Source: Saussurea involucrata (taxonomy: Eukaryota; Streptophyta; Magnoliopsida; Asterales; Asteraceae). Taken from it: a stretch of DNA of 64,000 bases. A program made the position numbers and the translations under genes. Numbering within the stretch: the stretch's first letter is position 1; every line of letters begins with the position of its first letter. Below are positions 32,587-44,830 of the stretch, in pieces. Under the pieces are notes generated by a model. It was not told the DNA's origin. It saw only the letters and a program-made list of their open reading frames with translations, and did not search any database. The stretch covers positions 3,042,501 to 3,106,500 of the forward strand of contig CM066315.1 in assembly GCA_033807775.1 (NCBI GenBank), read 5' to 3'.

Positions 32587-35500
32587 ATGCCTTCTTCACC
32601 ACCATCGCCACCACCGGAAAATGAAGCCGACGACAAAAACCATAACCACCACTTGTCGCCATCATCACCGCAATCAAAGTATGGCCAACGAAAGCCTGGT
32701 GGATGGAAGTCCATGCCTTACATACTAGGTAACAAGGAATATGAGTGATCATCGTTTCGATTGTTGTTGTGTTAGGCTTCTGTGAAATGAAATCATCTTG
32801 TGAAAATGGATTGAAATATCTCGATTTTTAAGGGAAACCCCCAATTCTGATGTTCTTTTGGGCACTTAAGGGTTATGTTAATTACCGAAACTTTTTGTTA
32901 TTATAGACTACTTTTTATTGTCTGTTTTTTCACAAGGACGATGATTTGAAAAAACTAATGATTTATTAAACTAATATAATGCTCTATAAATAAAAGAAAT
33001 TGTTTTGGACCGTAAATTTTCTTTTTTCACAATTTTATTTCTTAATAATAATTTATTTCTGTTTTCTTGAATAATCGTTTAGGAATGGAGTCGTTTGAGA
33101 GACTGGCAACTATCGGGCTGTTAGCAAACTTTACAGTGTTTCTAATGACGGTTTTCCATATGACACAAGTATCATCGTCGTATTTGATAAATATTTGGTC
33201 TGGAGTTGGCAACTTTACCCCTCTAGTAGGTGCCTACATCTCTGATGCCCATGTCGGGAAATTTCGAGTTATTGCATTCTCTTCCTTTGTTTCTCTTCTC
33301 GTAAGCTTCCCTTCTCTCTCTACATAACATATCATACAAATTCACAATTTGATACTATTTGATCTTTACATACATGGTCAATTCTGTCGTTTTACACCTT
33401 ATTGAATACATATCAATACGCAAATTCACAAAAATGGTTGAATTATTTTAATTCATCCCTATTGAAAATATTTTGATATTAGAAAGAGCGTTTTTATGGA
33501 ATTTAAACATTTACTTTAAATATAATTACAAATACGGTGACTATTTGATTAAAATGATTTATTTAAAAACAGTGAAAAAAGCTCTGCAAAATCATTCAAT
33601 CATTTACCGTTACAGATACAAATTTTGAATAACACACATTGTGGGGTTAACTCAACTAACAATAAAGTTATAATAGTCTATGGAATTTTCCTCAAACGTC
33701 ATCCGATTCGAGTTTTACAAGATCAGCGAAGATTTTTCTAACTATTTTCTATAGCCTTTGAAATTAGTTGAAATGCATACAAACTGGCCTAAAGACGCAC
33801 CTTTGACCTAAAAAAATCACTACAAAATCTTGAAAGAAATATCTGATATTTTTTTATAATTATTTTTAAATATTTTTAATACGTATTCACAATGAATGGT
33901 AGCATGGTCCGTTATGGGCCGGCCGACATTTATGATATTTGGTCAGTTATTTTTAACCAGAAATATATTTTATAATATACTTTTAGTTATTTATATATTT
34001 AATTACGTATTTTAAGTAATATTTTATTGGGCCACAAAAATGAAATTATTTTGGGTGTCTTCTCATGGTAAAGTCATCACGTGAGATGATTTTAAATAAA
34101 ATTTTAATTACAAATATGATTTTTTTTATATTAATTCAAAAATGTGTTTCACCGTCCGACCCGGACCTTATCGACTGAAATAAAAATGTATTTTTTCAAC
34201 TCGTTGAAATAGTTGGAATAATTCATATGATTCCATGATCTCTAAACCTGTTAAAAGGTCATGTGTTTAACTAAAATCTGATTTAAAAAAATGTCAGAAA
34301 AATGAAACAGGATTGATAAATTACTAAACCGGTGTCTTTTACAAACATTTCATTTGCATATATCACCTCAAATGAGTTTTCAATTACCAGCATTGATTAC
34401 TTTTAAATCACACACTTACAATGATGTATTTGGATGACATTGTTTTCAGGGAATGATGATCATGACCCTAATAGTGGCAATACCAGCATTGCACCCACCC
34501 TCATGCACCCCTGAACAAGCCCTCCTGAACCAGTGCCAGGGTCCAACCACCATCCACATGGCTGTCTTGATCCTAGCCCTAGGGTTCCTATCCATTGGGT
34601 CAGGTGGGATCAGACCATGCAGCCTCCCCTTTGGTGTGGACCAATTTGACCCAACCACTGATGAGGGTAGAAAAGGCATTAATAGTTTCTTCAATTGGTA
34701 CTACACCACTTTCACCATCATTTTGCTCATTGCATTAACACTTGTGGTCTACATCCAAGACTCAGTGAGTTGGATTTGGGGGTTTGCCATCCCAACCATC
34801 CTCATGGTCTGCTCCATTGTGTTGTACTTTGTGGGTACTAAGTTGTACGTTTACGTCAAACCCGAGGGCAGCGTTTTTACCGGAATCGTTCAAGCGTTTG
34901 TCGTTGCTCATAAGAAGCGGAAACTTAAGGTCCCTTACGCTGATGAGATCGTGATCGATGTGAAGTTTTATGATCCTCCGTTGAAGGGAACGTACGATGT
35001 CCCGAAGCTTCATTTAACCGATAAATTCAGGTGATTTAATCTTTTTTAATTATGAATTAGTTTAAAGGGTCAATTTCATTATAATAAACTGGTACTATAA
35101 CAAAATCGATTTTATATGATATCAATTATATTTAAATGTCTGAATAGAGTACTATCTTGTAAAAATAAGTTTATATGACCAAACAATATTACAATATTAC
35201 GTATCTATGTAAAATTGTTACAATTTGTTGATAGGATATTTTTTGACGTATTAACATGTTTTTACGACACTTTTGAAATAAAATGTACAATTAGTTGTTT
35301 TTTAAACACATCTTTTTATAGGACATATGTTTTCTATGATACAATTTTCAAAATTATGTCATATAAAAAGACCAATAGGACGATATATTTGTTTAAAAAC
35401 GTTCTGAAAACTTGTTATGACGTCCAAAAACGTATTAACAACTTATGACGTAGAATATTTTGGTAGTCTTGTAAACTTAATTAAGTCCTGTAAAAAAGGT

Positions 35501-36563
35501 TTATTAGGATATTTAGGCGTTTTCTCACTTATTGTAGGACTTTTACATATAACGTACAATTGTTTGGTCCTATAAACTTAATTAAGTCCGGTAAAACAAC
35601 CTGCTACGATATTTAAACATATTTGACATACTATAAAGTTGATTTTGTTGTAGTGAATTGTGAATAGTTTGCTCATTTGTATCATTATGTGGTGTTTCCA
35701 GGTTTCTGAACAAAGCGGCGATTATATTACACGGTGAAATTACTTCGGATGGCTCTCGAGTTAACCCGTGGAAATTAGCAAGTATACAACAAATTGAAGA
35801 AGTAAAATGTATTCTGAAAGTTATTCCCGTTTTAGTTTCCGGAATCATTTGTTTTACCGCAATAGCCCAACAAGGGACTTTCACGATATCACAAGCCCTA
35901 AAAATGGACCGACACCTCGGTCCTCATTTTCAAATCCCACCCGGCTCGCTTGCGGTCTTTTCCATGATCACCATCGGGTTATGGCTCCCGTTTTACGACC
36001 GTATCCTCGTCCCGTCACTTCGCAAAATCACGAAAATCGAGACAGGGATCACACTCCTCCAAAGAATTGGGATCGGCATCGTTTTCTCGATTTTATCAAT
36101 GGTTGTGGCCGCAAGGGTCGAGAAAATGAGACGACACCACAACCAAGTCAATGGGACAGCACCCTTATCAGTCATGTGGCTGGTCCCACAATTGGTCCTA
36201 ATGGGGTTCGCTGAGGCGTTCAATATTATTGGCCAGATCGAATTTTACTACAAAGAGTTCCCTGAAAACATGAAAAGTTTTGCGAATTCGATGTTTTTCG
36301 TGACCGTGGGTCTGGCTAATTATTTCAGTAGTGCATTGGTGATGATCGTGCATAAGGTCACCGGAAAAAATGGTCGACCCGATTGGTTGACGGCAAACAT
36401 TGACGCAGGGAGAGTTGATTATTTTTATTACGTGATAGCAGGACTTGGAGTCGTTAACATGGTTTATTTTCTAGTAATCGCTTCTCGATATGAATATAAA
36501 AGCAAGATGGAAATCAGCGAAGACGAATCCCAATTTGACGTCGAGTTAAACAACAAGATATGA
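32587..36563 (+). CDS. NRT1/PTR family transporter, NPF2-like (four exons, 600 aa)
   Basis: Exons are 32587-32728, 33083-33300, 34450-35030 and 35702-36563. Introns are GT-AG with phases 1, 0 and 2, and the coding total of 1,803 nt closes exactly. Known for the family: proton-coupled import of nitrate, peptides, glucosinolates or hormones, with 12 membrane helices and an E-x-x-E-R/K coupling motif in helix 1. Seen: a Ser/Pro/His-rich cytosolic N-terminus, GGWKSMPYIL, then E50-S-F-E53-R54, which satisfies the motif, GSGGIRPCSLPFGVDQFDP, FFNWYYTTFT, a central loop ending in HLTDKFRFL, and late helices with GFAEAFNIIGQIEFYYKEFP. The length is normal. The YVYVKPEGSVFTGI stretch is like NPF2 members. 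The substrate is not predictable. Intron 3 carries a CACTA-like repeat. Confidence 0.93.
33301..34449. other. NPF intron 2, 1.15 kb
   Basis: AT-rich intron starting GTAAGC and ending TTTTCAG. I see no transposon ends with target duplications in it. Confidence 0.5.
35093..35655. mobile_element. Degenerate CACTA-like element in NPF intron 3
   Basis: The right end GATTTTGTTGTAGTG is the complement of CACTACAACAAAATC, the classic CACTA terminus. The left end TACTATAACAAAATCG is a diverged match. No clean 3-bp duplication is visible and no coding capacity. Confidence 0.5.
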
Positions 36564-37221
36564 CGTCATATTATTTACCGATCGATAGTTGTATTTGATT
36601 AGTTTAGTATTGGAAAAGCGTATATGTAGGCTATTTAGGATGAAAATATACCAATCCGTATCATCAGTTTTATAATATAATCGACAATTTGACATATATA
36701 TCATGAAATAATATTACGAGATGAGCATCTTACTAGTTACAATTTGACAGTAGTCTTGCGGTAATCGAACCGATAACCTTAAATCCCAATAACCCAAGCT
36801 TTATTGTCGGTTGAACTAATCCTATAAGATTATCGATTAAGCTTACTTAACCATCCTTATTAGTGTTAACGGGTGAGAATGAGATATCCGACTACTTAAA
36901 TAGAAATAATAACGTACAAAAGGGTATAAACCGAATGAAATCTACTTCTACAAACATTAGGCAAAGAAAGTCATGGATTTAATGTTAGATCACACATTGT
37001 TTAGAAAGGGAACAAAGGTTGTTAAGGAAAACTCTTTTTTAATCAAATACGTTTTAAAACCGTAAGGTCAGATGTAACAAATAAAATAATATACGAGACA
37101 TTTTGGACACATTCGGCGTAAACAAATTCCATACGGGTGTAACGTAGTCTTCGTAACGAACGAAATAGTCACATGTTACCCTTCACGTTTCTAGGAAAAA
37201 GAAAAAGACATCACTTCAATC

Positions 37222-37257
<36 letters not shown>

Positions 37258-37450
37258 ATATATCGTCACACGTTTCCACTTTCCATGAGAATGACTTTTT
37301 TCCATGAGAACTAAAACTTAACTACTTTCGTTTACTTGTTTTCAGAGAAATTAACAGAAATAGTTGATTTATAAAAGGAAAACTAATTGTTTTAGCTATT
37401 TATATGGTGTTTTTATCTCATAGTCATTTTTCCTTGTTTTCTCGTAATCA
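36564..37450. other. NPF 3' region with (TA)n tract
   Basis: 3' flank of the transporter. A TA tract lies at about 37224-37253. A tRNA-B-box-like GGTTCGATTACCGC in reverse near 36756-36772 is too little to call a SINE. Confidence 0.4.
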
Positions 37451-38270
37451 ACCATATTGAATCAATTCAAGAGATCCACTTTGAATAGGAGCGTAGAGAC
37501 GGAATATCAATTTGCCGCCATCGACCAATAAGGACCCATAAGTTTTTAGCAACGGGACACGAGAAGAAAAAGATGACTGCAATCCTCTACCCCTGTATCA
37601 CAATTGAGACAAAGAAGAGACGAAACGTCGATACATCTTTTATCCAAATTAACCTGGGTAGGGAGACGATTAAAACGCATCTGCCATGCGAACACGCTGA
37701 CTTTGATGGAAACAAGTTCATTCCATCTACTCGGAAGAGATTCCACCTCCAAAATAAGAGAATCAATACAACACCTAGCCGAAGCCACCAAAAATTCACC
37801 CAACCCGTCTGACAACCACACCCATCTATCCTTTTGAGGCGAGGGTACAAAGGAACACAAAATTTGTTGAAGATCGCAGAATTAGACAACCTCTATCCCA
37901 CCTCCCGGCCCCCTTCGAAGACATAAATCCCAACACCCTAAGGCCAAACGAGACCTGACATTCGCCGATTTATCCAAATCTAAAGCATAAACTCTAGGAA
38001 ATTGAGTTTTAAAAGAAGATTCTCCTAGCCAAACATCATCCCAAAACGCGGTCAAACCACCATCGCCCACCTTTTTCTTACAAAAAGAAAAAAGATCGAT
38101 GTCTTTCTCCTTTAGAGAATTGACCGTTTTTAAATTATAGACCCATGTGGAGTTCGAAATTTGCCTTGACAAATTTGAGCCAATTAGACCCTTCGTGCCA
38201 TAGATGGATTTAATAATTTTAACCCAAAGCACCTCATCCTCCGACCAAAACAGCCAAATCCATTTGAAAA

Positions 38271-40235
38271 ACCAAAGATGTTGTAGCCCAGTGGTTTGGT
38301 AACATCCTGGGAGGGTAAGTGGTGGAAGCCCTTACTACCTGGGTTCGAACCCCGTGGTGATCACGCGGAGGTATCCCCGAATCAAGGGGCGGATCGTGGG
38401 CCTGCTATTTGGGCCGGGTCGTGGGCCGAATCGTGGTCGGGTCGAAGGGGGATTATGTAACACCCCAAAATAGGGGTTAACAAAAACTTCCATAAAACAG
38501 AAGAGTGGTACACATTACTAAAGTAAAAGTATACCTAATTAACATTTCATAATCATTAATACAAAGATTTAGTTAATTATAACTACTATTGGACCACTAG
38601 CTTATCTGATCACTACTATGGCAATCAAATTACAAAAAGAATGTCGGAAAGTTCTATCATAAGTCTTCCAATCTTTCACTCTCCAACAATGATCCCATGC
38701 TCACAACCCCGTTCTAGACCTTCTTGTGTTCGGAACCACTAATATCTGTAACACATAAAACACATAACAAGTGTTAGGCTTTTAAAGCCTAAGTGAGGTT
38801 TACACATAGCACATTGAGCATAATCATAGCATGTAGGAATAACAATTCGATACATTCACAAATTGGATTCCATGGAGAAGACCCATATGGCTACCCAGTT
38901 ACATCATAATTGAAGATATACCTTGATCGGTACCCCACGGTATTGTCACAAGGCATAACAAAACGGAAAACCCCACGGTATCCGAAGGTATGAATCAATT
39001 ACACTTACCCCACGGTGTGTAAGAATATATCCTCCAATGCCTACTAGGTGCTCCTCCAATTATGTGAATACCAAATATATTAATCCAAATAATATTCAAA
39101 CATATTTAACACATAACAATGGTCCAACCATTTAACATGATCAATACTACTTCCATGTAGTTCATATACATCCATATGTATTAAATCACATTCTATATAA
39201 TATCAATAATAAACATCCATGTTTACAATTCAATAATAGGTCCATATTGACCATTAAGCCATCCTTACTTCATTAAGACATAAATTAAGCCATCAACATA
39301 ATCACATACCAATGATGTATAATCAAACCCAAACCTTTAACACTAATATTTACCATGGCATTCTAAATAATAGAACACAATTAATCCACCATAACTTACT
39401 TGAACTCTTCTTGTATCCCTCTTAACCATTAAGAGCTTATTAACCAAGATTTCTCATTAACAATAACAAAATCAAGATAAAGAATGGTAATAAGGTATAA
39501 TACAAACAATTAGATACAAGTTACTCACCTCAAATCTTCAATTGATATTACCCTAACTTGAAGACTTGAACTTAATCACTTCAACAAGAAAGATGAAGAT
39601 GTAATGCCCTAAATCAAGTTTAATTGGTAAGATTCATCTAATAGTTGTTTGAATTGAATTAGGATTAAAAGATAAGAGTTTACCTTAATTTTAGATGGAG
39701 AATCGCCTTAGAAGAAACTAGCAGAGCAAAATCTGATTTGAGAGTTCTTAAGTGAAAGAATGAATGACTCAGGATAAAGAGGTGGGTTTAATCCCCTTTT
39801 AGCACGTCAAGTGCTCGGCGCCGATCCCCGCGCCGATGCATCGGCGCCACCATCGGCGCCAGCTTCTGTTTGCTAGCCTTCTCGATTTCCACTGATTTGG
39901 CAGTAACTTCTTCGTTAAAACTCCGTTTTTACCCCGGAAGGTACCGTTGGACTCGTATTTAAATTACCCATCCAACTAATCCATAAAATCTAATATTTAA
40001 CTTTATCATCTATTTTTCATCAATTTCCTTAAGGAGTAAACTTACAGATTTCTATCGGAAGTTCTCAAATAACAAGTAACATTCACGGAAATTACTTAGG
40101 AAATCAATTATAATCTAAGAAGTCAAAATATAAAGAAATATTAGGACTATCATTACTTACAAGGATTTTCCGGGTGTTACAGATTAGTCTGTACTAAGTC
40201 CAGGATACCCCCGAAATTCAATTGTCTTTCAAAAA
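38271..40235 (+). mobile_element. tRNA-derived SINE, copy 3, interrupted by a solo LTR
   Basis: SINE body 38271-38455 plus 40187-40235, about 234 bp. A box TTGTAGCCCAGTGGTTTGG, B box GGGTTCGAACCCC, A-run tail. An exact 15-bp duplication AAATCCATTTGAAAA lies at 38256-38270 and 40236-40250. It inserted into the LINE. Confidence 0.88.
38456..40181. mobile_element. Solo LTR of a Gypsy-type element
   Basis: 1,726 bp from TGTAACACCCC to GGGTGTTACA with target duplication GATTA at 38451-38455 and 40182-40186. The termini and size resemble the LTRs of the Gypsy at 18009 and the element at 56915. No internal domain remains, so LTR-LTR recombination removed it. It contains an 18-bp perfect palindrome (39830-39847). 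Confidence 0.9.
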
Positions 40236-40430
40236 AAATCCATTTGAAAAGCAAAACACAGTTAAACGCCATAATGCTACCAATACCAAGTCCTCCAAAT
40301 TTAAGACTAGCCATATCTTTTCTCCACTTGATCCAAACATTTTCTTTTCCTCTACGTCACCGCCAATAAATCCTAGAGTGATGGGGTAGTCTTGTAGAGT
40401 TGTTGTGGAAGATCCAGACCTCTATCAAAT

Positions 40431-40745
40431 GCACAAATTAGTATGCAACTCCAAATTTTGTTTTTATGCAATATTTAAAGATAAAAAACAAAATAGTAGT
40501 AAATTACATATATAGACTTTTGTTCATAATAGTAATATAAAGATAAGGTTTTAACTTTCATATACAAATAGGGTAGCCAAATAACAAATATATTTTTGAT
40601 TCATAAAACATCTATACAGTAAATAGTTTTGTAATTTTATTAAAGTCAAGGGGGAAAATTCTACTGTCTGAGCAATATTAGGTTGATTTTACAATATAAT
40701 ATAAGTTATTTCCTTTAAAATATCCTTGGCCTATATATATATATA
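40431..40745. other. Spacer, no gene seen
   Basis: AT-rich, ending in a short TA tract that borders the next element. Confidence 0.35.
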
Positions 40746-41070
40746 GTGGCGTAATGATTTATAATTTTTTTTTTGTGTAAACTTTGGATTTCATAGGTTT
40801 TCTTGATGAAATTGTTTCATATATTTGTGTTTTTATATGTAAAAACGAAAAAGTTTCATCAACACTGAGAAAAAATATATGAAACAGTTTCATAGGAATG
40901 AAAAGGAATATATGAAACTACATAAAAAACACAAATATATAAAACAATTTCATCAAAAATGAACAATATGAAACAATTTAATCAAAATAAATAATTTCAT
41001 GAAACAATTATCAAAAAAACCTATGAAATCCAAAGTTTACACGAATTTGTTTTACAAAATAGTGGGTATC
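40746..41070. mobile_element. Inverted-repeat MITE between TA tracts
   Basis: Inner arms GTGTAAACTTTGGATTTCAT (near 40775) and the exact complement (near 41013-41042) flank a loop rich in GAAACAATTTCAT words. TA dinucleotides border both sides. Its outermost bases do not fit the AGG...GGTTC signature of the other TA-anchored elements. Confidence 0.7.
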
Positions 41071-41092
41071 TATATATATATATATAAATAGA

Positions 41093-41283
41093 TTGTACAA
41101 ACTCTGCAAACCAATCTTAACCGTTCATCAACTCTAATCAATATCTGATTTTATTATGTTTCCTAATCTAAAGTCATGATCATAATTAATGAACGTTATC
41201 ATCTTCCATATATATCACAATCATTATTAATGAATCATAATAATTGCCATAAATATATCTAGTGGTTTGCAAAGTTTATACAA
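41093..41283. mobile_element. 191-bp MITE
   Basis: The left end TTGTACAAACTCTGCAAACC and the complement of the right end, TTGTATAAACTTTGCAAACC, form a 20-bp inverted repeat with two mismatches. AACCGTTCATCA lies just inside. Confidence 0.65.
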
Positions 41284-41309
41284 ATTGCTTCGTCTGTAAA
41301 TGAAACGCA

Positions 41310-41312
<3 letters not shown>

Positions 41313-41361
<49 letters not shown>
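41313..41361. repeat. (TA)n microsatellite
   Basis: About 49 bases of uninterrupted TA dinucleotides, ending at an inverted-repeat element. Confidence 0.9.
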
Positions 41362-41365
<4 letters not shown>

Positions 41366-42820
41366 GTGGGTTCAAATGAAAACTCAAATTCAATTGTAAA
41401 CGTGAGGACAAACCACAGCCGTTGATTAATAATCTGGTGAATAAATCAATGGCAAAAAAACACGGTGGCAATTTTGTAAATAAGTTGAAAACTCTGTCCA
41501 TGGCTTAATGAATATTTTGCGCGCAACGCCAATTTTTGTTGAATTTTTATTTTCTTTTTTAATTAAAAAACTTTTACCCCCTTAAATTTTAAAATAAATT
41601 ATCTCAAAAATTACTAACATTTTAATCAAACAAATTACATCAAAAAAACAAGAATTTCGTGCTCTTCGATATGACATCCATCATGATATAGTTTTTTTTC
41701 GATTTAACCGTTTTTTACGTGAAATCGTGTATATGTGTTATATTCAGACTGAATATGAAATTATTCAGTCTGAATATAACACATATTCAGACTGAATATA
41801 ACACATATTCAGACTGAATATAACACATATTCAGTCTGAATATAACACATATTCAGTCTGAATATAACACATATTCAGACTGAATATATCAACTATGAAC
41901 TATTTTTTTTGTTAAGTTTGGTAAATTATTGAAAGAATACCTGCATCGAATGATGATTTTCTGGAACTGAAAGATTTACTGCAGTTTTCATGCTTCATTT
42001 TTTGTGCTTGTTGCTTTGTTTTCTTTGGCAAAACTTCAGATCTAGTCATGGTTGTCACTCAAAACTGCTTGTGCTTTGGACCATACTGGTCGTGATTTCG
42101 GTTGTATGATTTGATTTTTGTAGCAAACCATATGAATCACAATAACAAATTGTGATCTAGTTTGAAACGCAACCTTCTTTATATCAATGAATCATCCTCT
42201 TATCAACATTAAATTATATATTAACCAGCTTATCTTAAAAAGATTGTTTGATTTGGGCAGAGCTTAATTATTGGTAGGAAACTTATTAGAGCAGCATGGA
42301 AGGGACTATCTTTTGTTGACATTTCATGAAAAATTAAAGAATACAATTCCCATTTGGCCATTTCATAGTTCATGAAATTAGATATGTGATATATATATAA
42401 CACATAAATATGTGTTATATTCAGACTGAATATGTGTTATATTCAGACTGAATAATTCCATATATTCAGTCTGAATATAACACATATACACGATTTCACG
42501 TAAAAAACGATTAAATCGAAAAAAAAACTATATCATGATGGATGTCATATCGAAGAGCACGAAATTCTCGTTTTTTTGATTTAATTTGTTTGATTAAAAT
42601 GTTAGTAATTTTTGAGATAATTTATTTTAAAATTTAAGGGGGTAAAAGTTTTTTAATTAAAAAAGAAAATAAAAATTCAACAAAAATAGACGCTGATTCT
42701 AATTTGACGAAAATACCCCTAAAGCTGAATTTTAGGAATGTCTTAAATATGGCTGTGATCAATGGACGAGATTTGTCCTCATGTTTACAATTGAATTTGA
42801 GTTTTCATTTGAATTTTCCT
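41362..42820. mobile_element. (TA)n-anchored foldback element with long arms
   Basis: The left end AGGGGTGGGTTCAAATGAAA and the complement of the right end, AGGAAAATTCAAATGAAAAC, start arms that stay complementary for most of about 41362-41890 against 42395-42820. Shared blocks include CATCATGATATAG and CGTGCTCTTCGATATGACAT in the left arm with their complements on the right. The unique centre (about 41900-42390) has no convincing frame. TA tracts border both ends. Confidence 0.8.
41779..41888. repeat. Five 22-bp tandem units within a foldback arm
   Basis: Units at 41779, 41801, 41823, 41845 and 41867 each contain ATTCAGACTGAAT or its complement ATTCAGTCTGAAT. The orientation of the central trinucleotide alternates, so neighbouring units can pair with each other. 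Confidence 0.9.
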
Positions 42821-42850
42821 CTATATATATATATATACATACATATATAT

Positions 42851-43914
42851 AGGGGTCATTCAAGGGAGAACTAAGTTGTTTGTGATAACCATGAGATCCA
42901 ATCTCAACCACACATTATTAATAACCGTGAGATCCAATCTCAACCACACATTAATTTTCAAAATAAATAAATTTATAGATAATATTTAGGGGTAAATTAG
43001 TATTTTTGTAAATCTCTCTCTCATCTCTCCGATGAACCTCACTCCGGTCAAACTTATTCCGACGTACATCACTGTGATACCCAACAACTTCTAAGAGTAA
43101 GACACAAACCACATGTGATACACATTGTAATACCCTATAACCTCTAATCGTAAGACACAAATCTACTACGATACACATTGTGATACCCAAAAACTTCTAA
43201 TCGTAAGACACAAATCCATTGTGATACCCAAAAACTTTTAACCGTAAGACACAAATCCACTGTGATACACATTGTGATACCCCATAACACCCGCTTTGAT
43301 ATCAGTGTGATACCCATTGTAATACCATTGTCCTTTGGCGTAAAAACCTTACCGTTGGCCAAAAGGTTGCAGGTTGTTGATCTTCCATATCGTTAAGCAT
43401 TTGAAAAATGATGGAGATATTGTTTGAAATTTGGATGTAAAATACCGTCTATTTCTTTGTTTGGATACACCAGGATTCCAACCCTATTATCTCTTTAAAG
43501 TCATTAAATAAAATCACACATCATGAATAAAAGAAATTAAACAACTGGAGAAAATACATTTGCATTTCTTAAAGGAAAAATGTAGATGTTGAATTGAAGT
43601 TTCACTTGATCAGTTGATCATCTTTTCTACGCCCTTCCAAAAAAAAGATTGCATTTATTATGGAAAAATGGATTTCCATTATTTGACCAATTTTTAAGCC
43701 AAATTTGAATAAATTGTTGAGAAAAAAATAAGGAAACGTAATCTTTAATTGATAACTATCAAAATAAAAAAGTTAATATTTAAACTATAATTAGTCAAGT
43801 TACTAATATATCTTTACCTATTAATTAGTTAAATAAATTTAATATATTAAATTGATTGATTCATATTGGATCTCACGGTTACTATAAAATATTGAGTTCT
43901 CATTTGATTAGGTC
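42851..43914. mobile_element. (TA)n-anchored element with TGTGATACC-rich interior
   Basis: The left end AGGGGTCATTCAAGGGAGAA and the complement of the right end, GACCTAATCAAATGAGAAC, share the AA-N2-GAGAAC pattern. GTGAGATCCAAT follows in both arms. The interior (about 43060-43330) repeats TGTGATACACATTGTGATAC-type text. No gene. Confidence 0.6.
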
Positions 43915-44139
43915 TATATATATATATATATATATATAAGTTATAGAAAAAATAATAATTGAGACAAAAAAAACTTCAATTTTGCTACGTCAATTTATAA
44001 AAATAATGTTGACTACTACTAAATGATTCAAAATTGATTGATAGTTATGATTCCATAAATGAAAAGACAAGTTAACAAACCCAATGACAATCATGATCAA
44101 ACATGTTACATCAAAATTTCATATTTATTTGTTTCTGTC
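43915..44139. other. TA tract and short spacer
   Basis: A TA tract at 43915-43938, then AT-rich sequence without a recognisable feature. Confidence 0.4.
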
Positions 44140-44265
44140 TTAGAGCATCACAACAATGAAATTTCATTTCAATTGCAATTGGACCACATCAGCTTTGCAA
44201 TTATCTTGAAATTATCCCCCACAACAATGAAATTTCACTCACTTTCTAAAGTGAGACCTCATCAT

Positions 44266-44638
44266 TGTTCTAAAAGGCTCGACGCGACAGCTGCAATGGC
44301 ACGCCGTGGCTCAAGGTTTGTGTCCCACGTCACGTTATGTTTGTGGCACGCCATGGCCTAATGTGCGGTCTTTTGTATCGAGATATTTGATTTTTCTTTA
44401 CGTTTTTATGTCTTATTTGCTAGTTTTTAATATATAACCTAATTTAACTTATTTATTATAATTGACACATCGATTAATAATACAAAAACATATATTTTTA
44501 TATATAATATTATATATGATATAGAGATTTGTCGTCAGAAGTCACGCATTGATAAACACCATGGCCTCGCCGTGGCTCCTAAGACTTGAGGCTTGGTCTC
44601 GCCGCCACGCCACGCCTCACGCCATTTAGAACCTTGCA
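44266..44638. mobile_element. Mutator-type MITE, 373 bp
   Basis: An exact 9-bp duplication CCTCATCAT lies at 44257-44265 and 44639-44647. GGTTCTAAATGGC-type ends are inverted (GTTCTAAAAGGC on the left). The ends are GC-rich with GGCACGCC words, unlike the AT-rich host. Confidence 0.75.
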
Positions 44639-44830
44639 CCTCATCATAAAAAAACTATATTTTAATCAAATAACAACAAAACTACAATTAAATACTCTTT
44701 ACTATAATTTAATATGAAATATTTTATTAATTAAATAACTATAATAAAATAAAATTAATTAATTAAATAAAAATTTTAATTTATAAAACATTAAATTAAA
44801 ATACAAAGTAAAAATGTTACATTAATCGTT

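Larger units (their letters stand above)
37451..40430 (-). pseudogene. LINE fragment, RT C-terminal region, split by SINE and solo LTR
   Basis: Minus-strand pieces at 37546-37860 and 37882-38232, plus coding-like text at about 40251-40426, encode the end of an L1-type RT: WVKIIKSIYG, WDDVWLGESSFKTQFP, DRWVWLSDGLGEF, KVSVFAWQMRFNRLPTQ and a zf-RVT CLNCDTGVEDCSHLF. Frames change several times, so it is inactive. It is a different copy from 30951-32101 and on the opposite strand. Outer boundaries are approximate because no poly(A) or target duplication is clear. Confidence 0.7.

Noticed and set aside
36745..36790. Possible fourth SINE on the minus strand (B-box-like GGTTCGATTACCGC)
   Set aside because: No A box at the right distance and no flanking duplication.
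41259..41501. Minus-strand 80-codon frame
   Set aside because: It contains a long Tyr-Ile repeat created by the TA microsatellite, so it is not a gene.
41779..41888. Regular 22-bp repeats suggesting a CRISPR-like array
   Set aside because: The units abut with no spacers, lie in a foldback transposon arm, and the genome is a plant.
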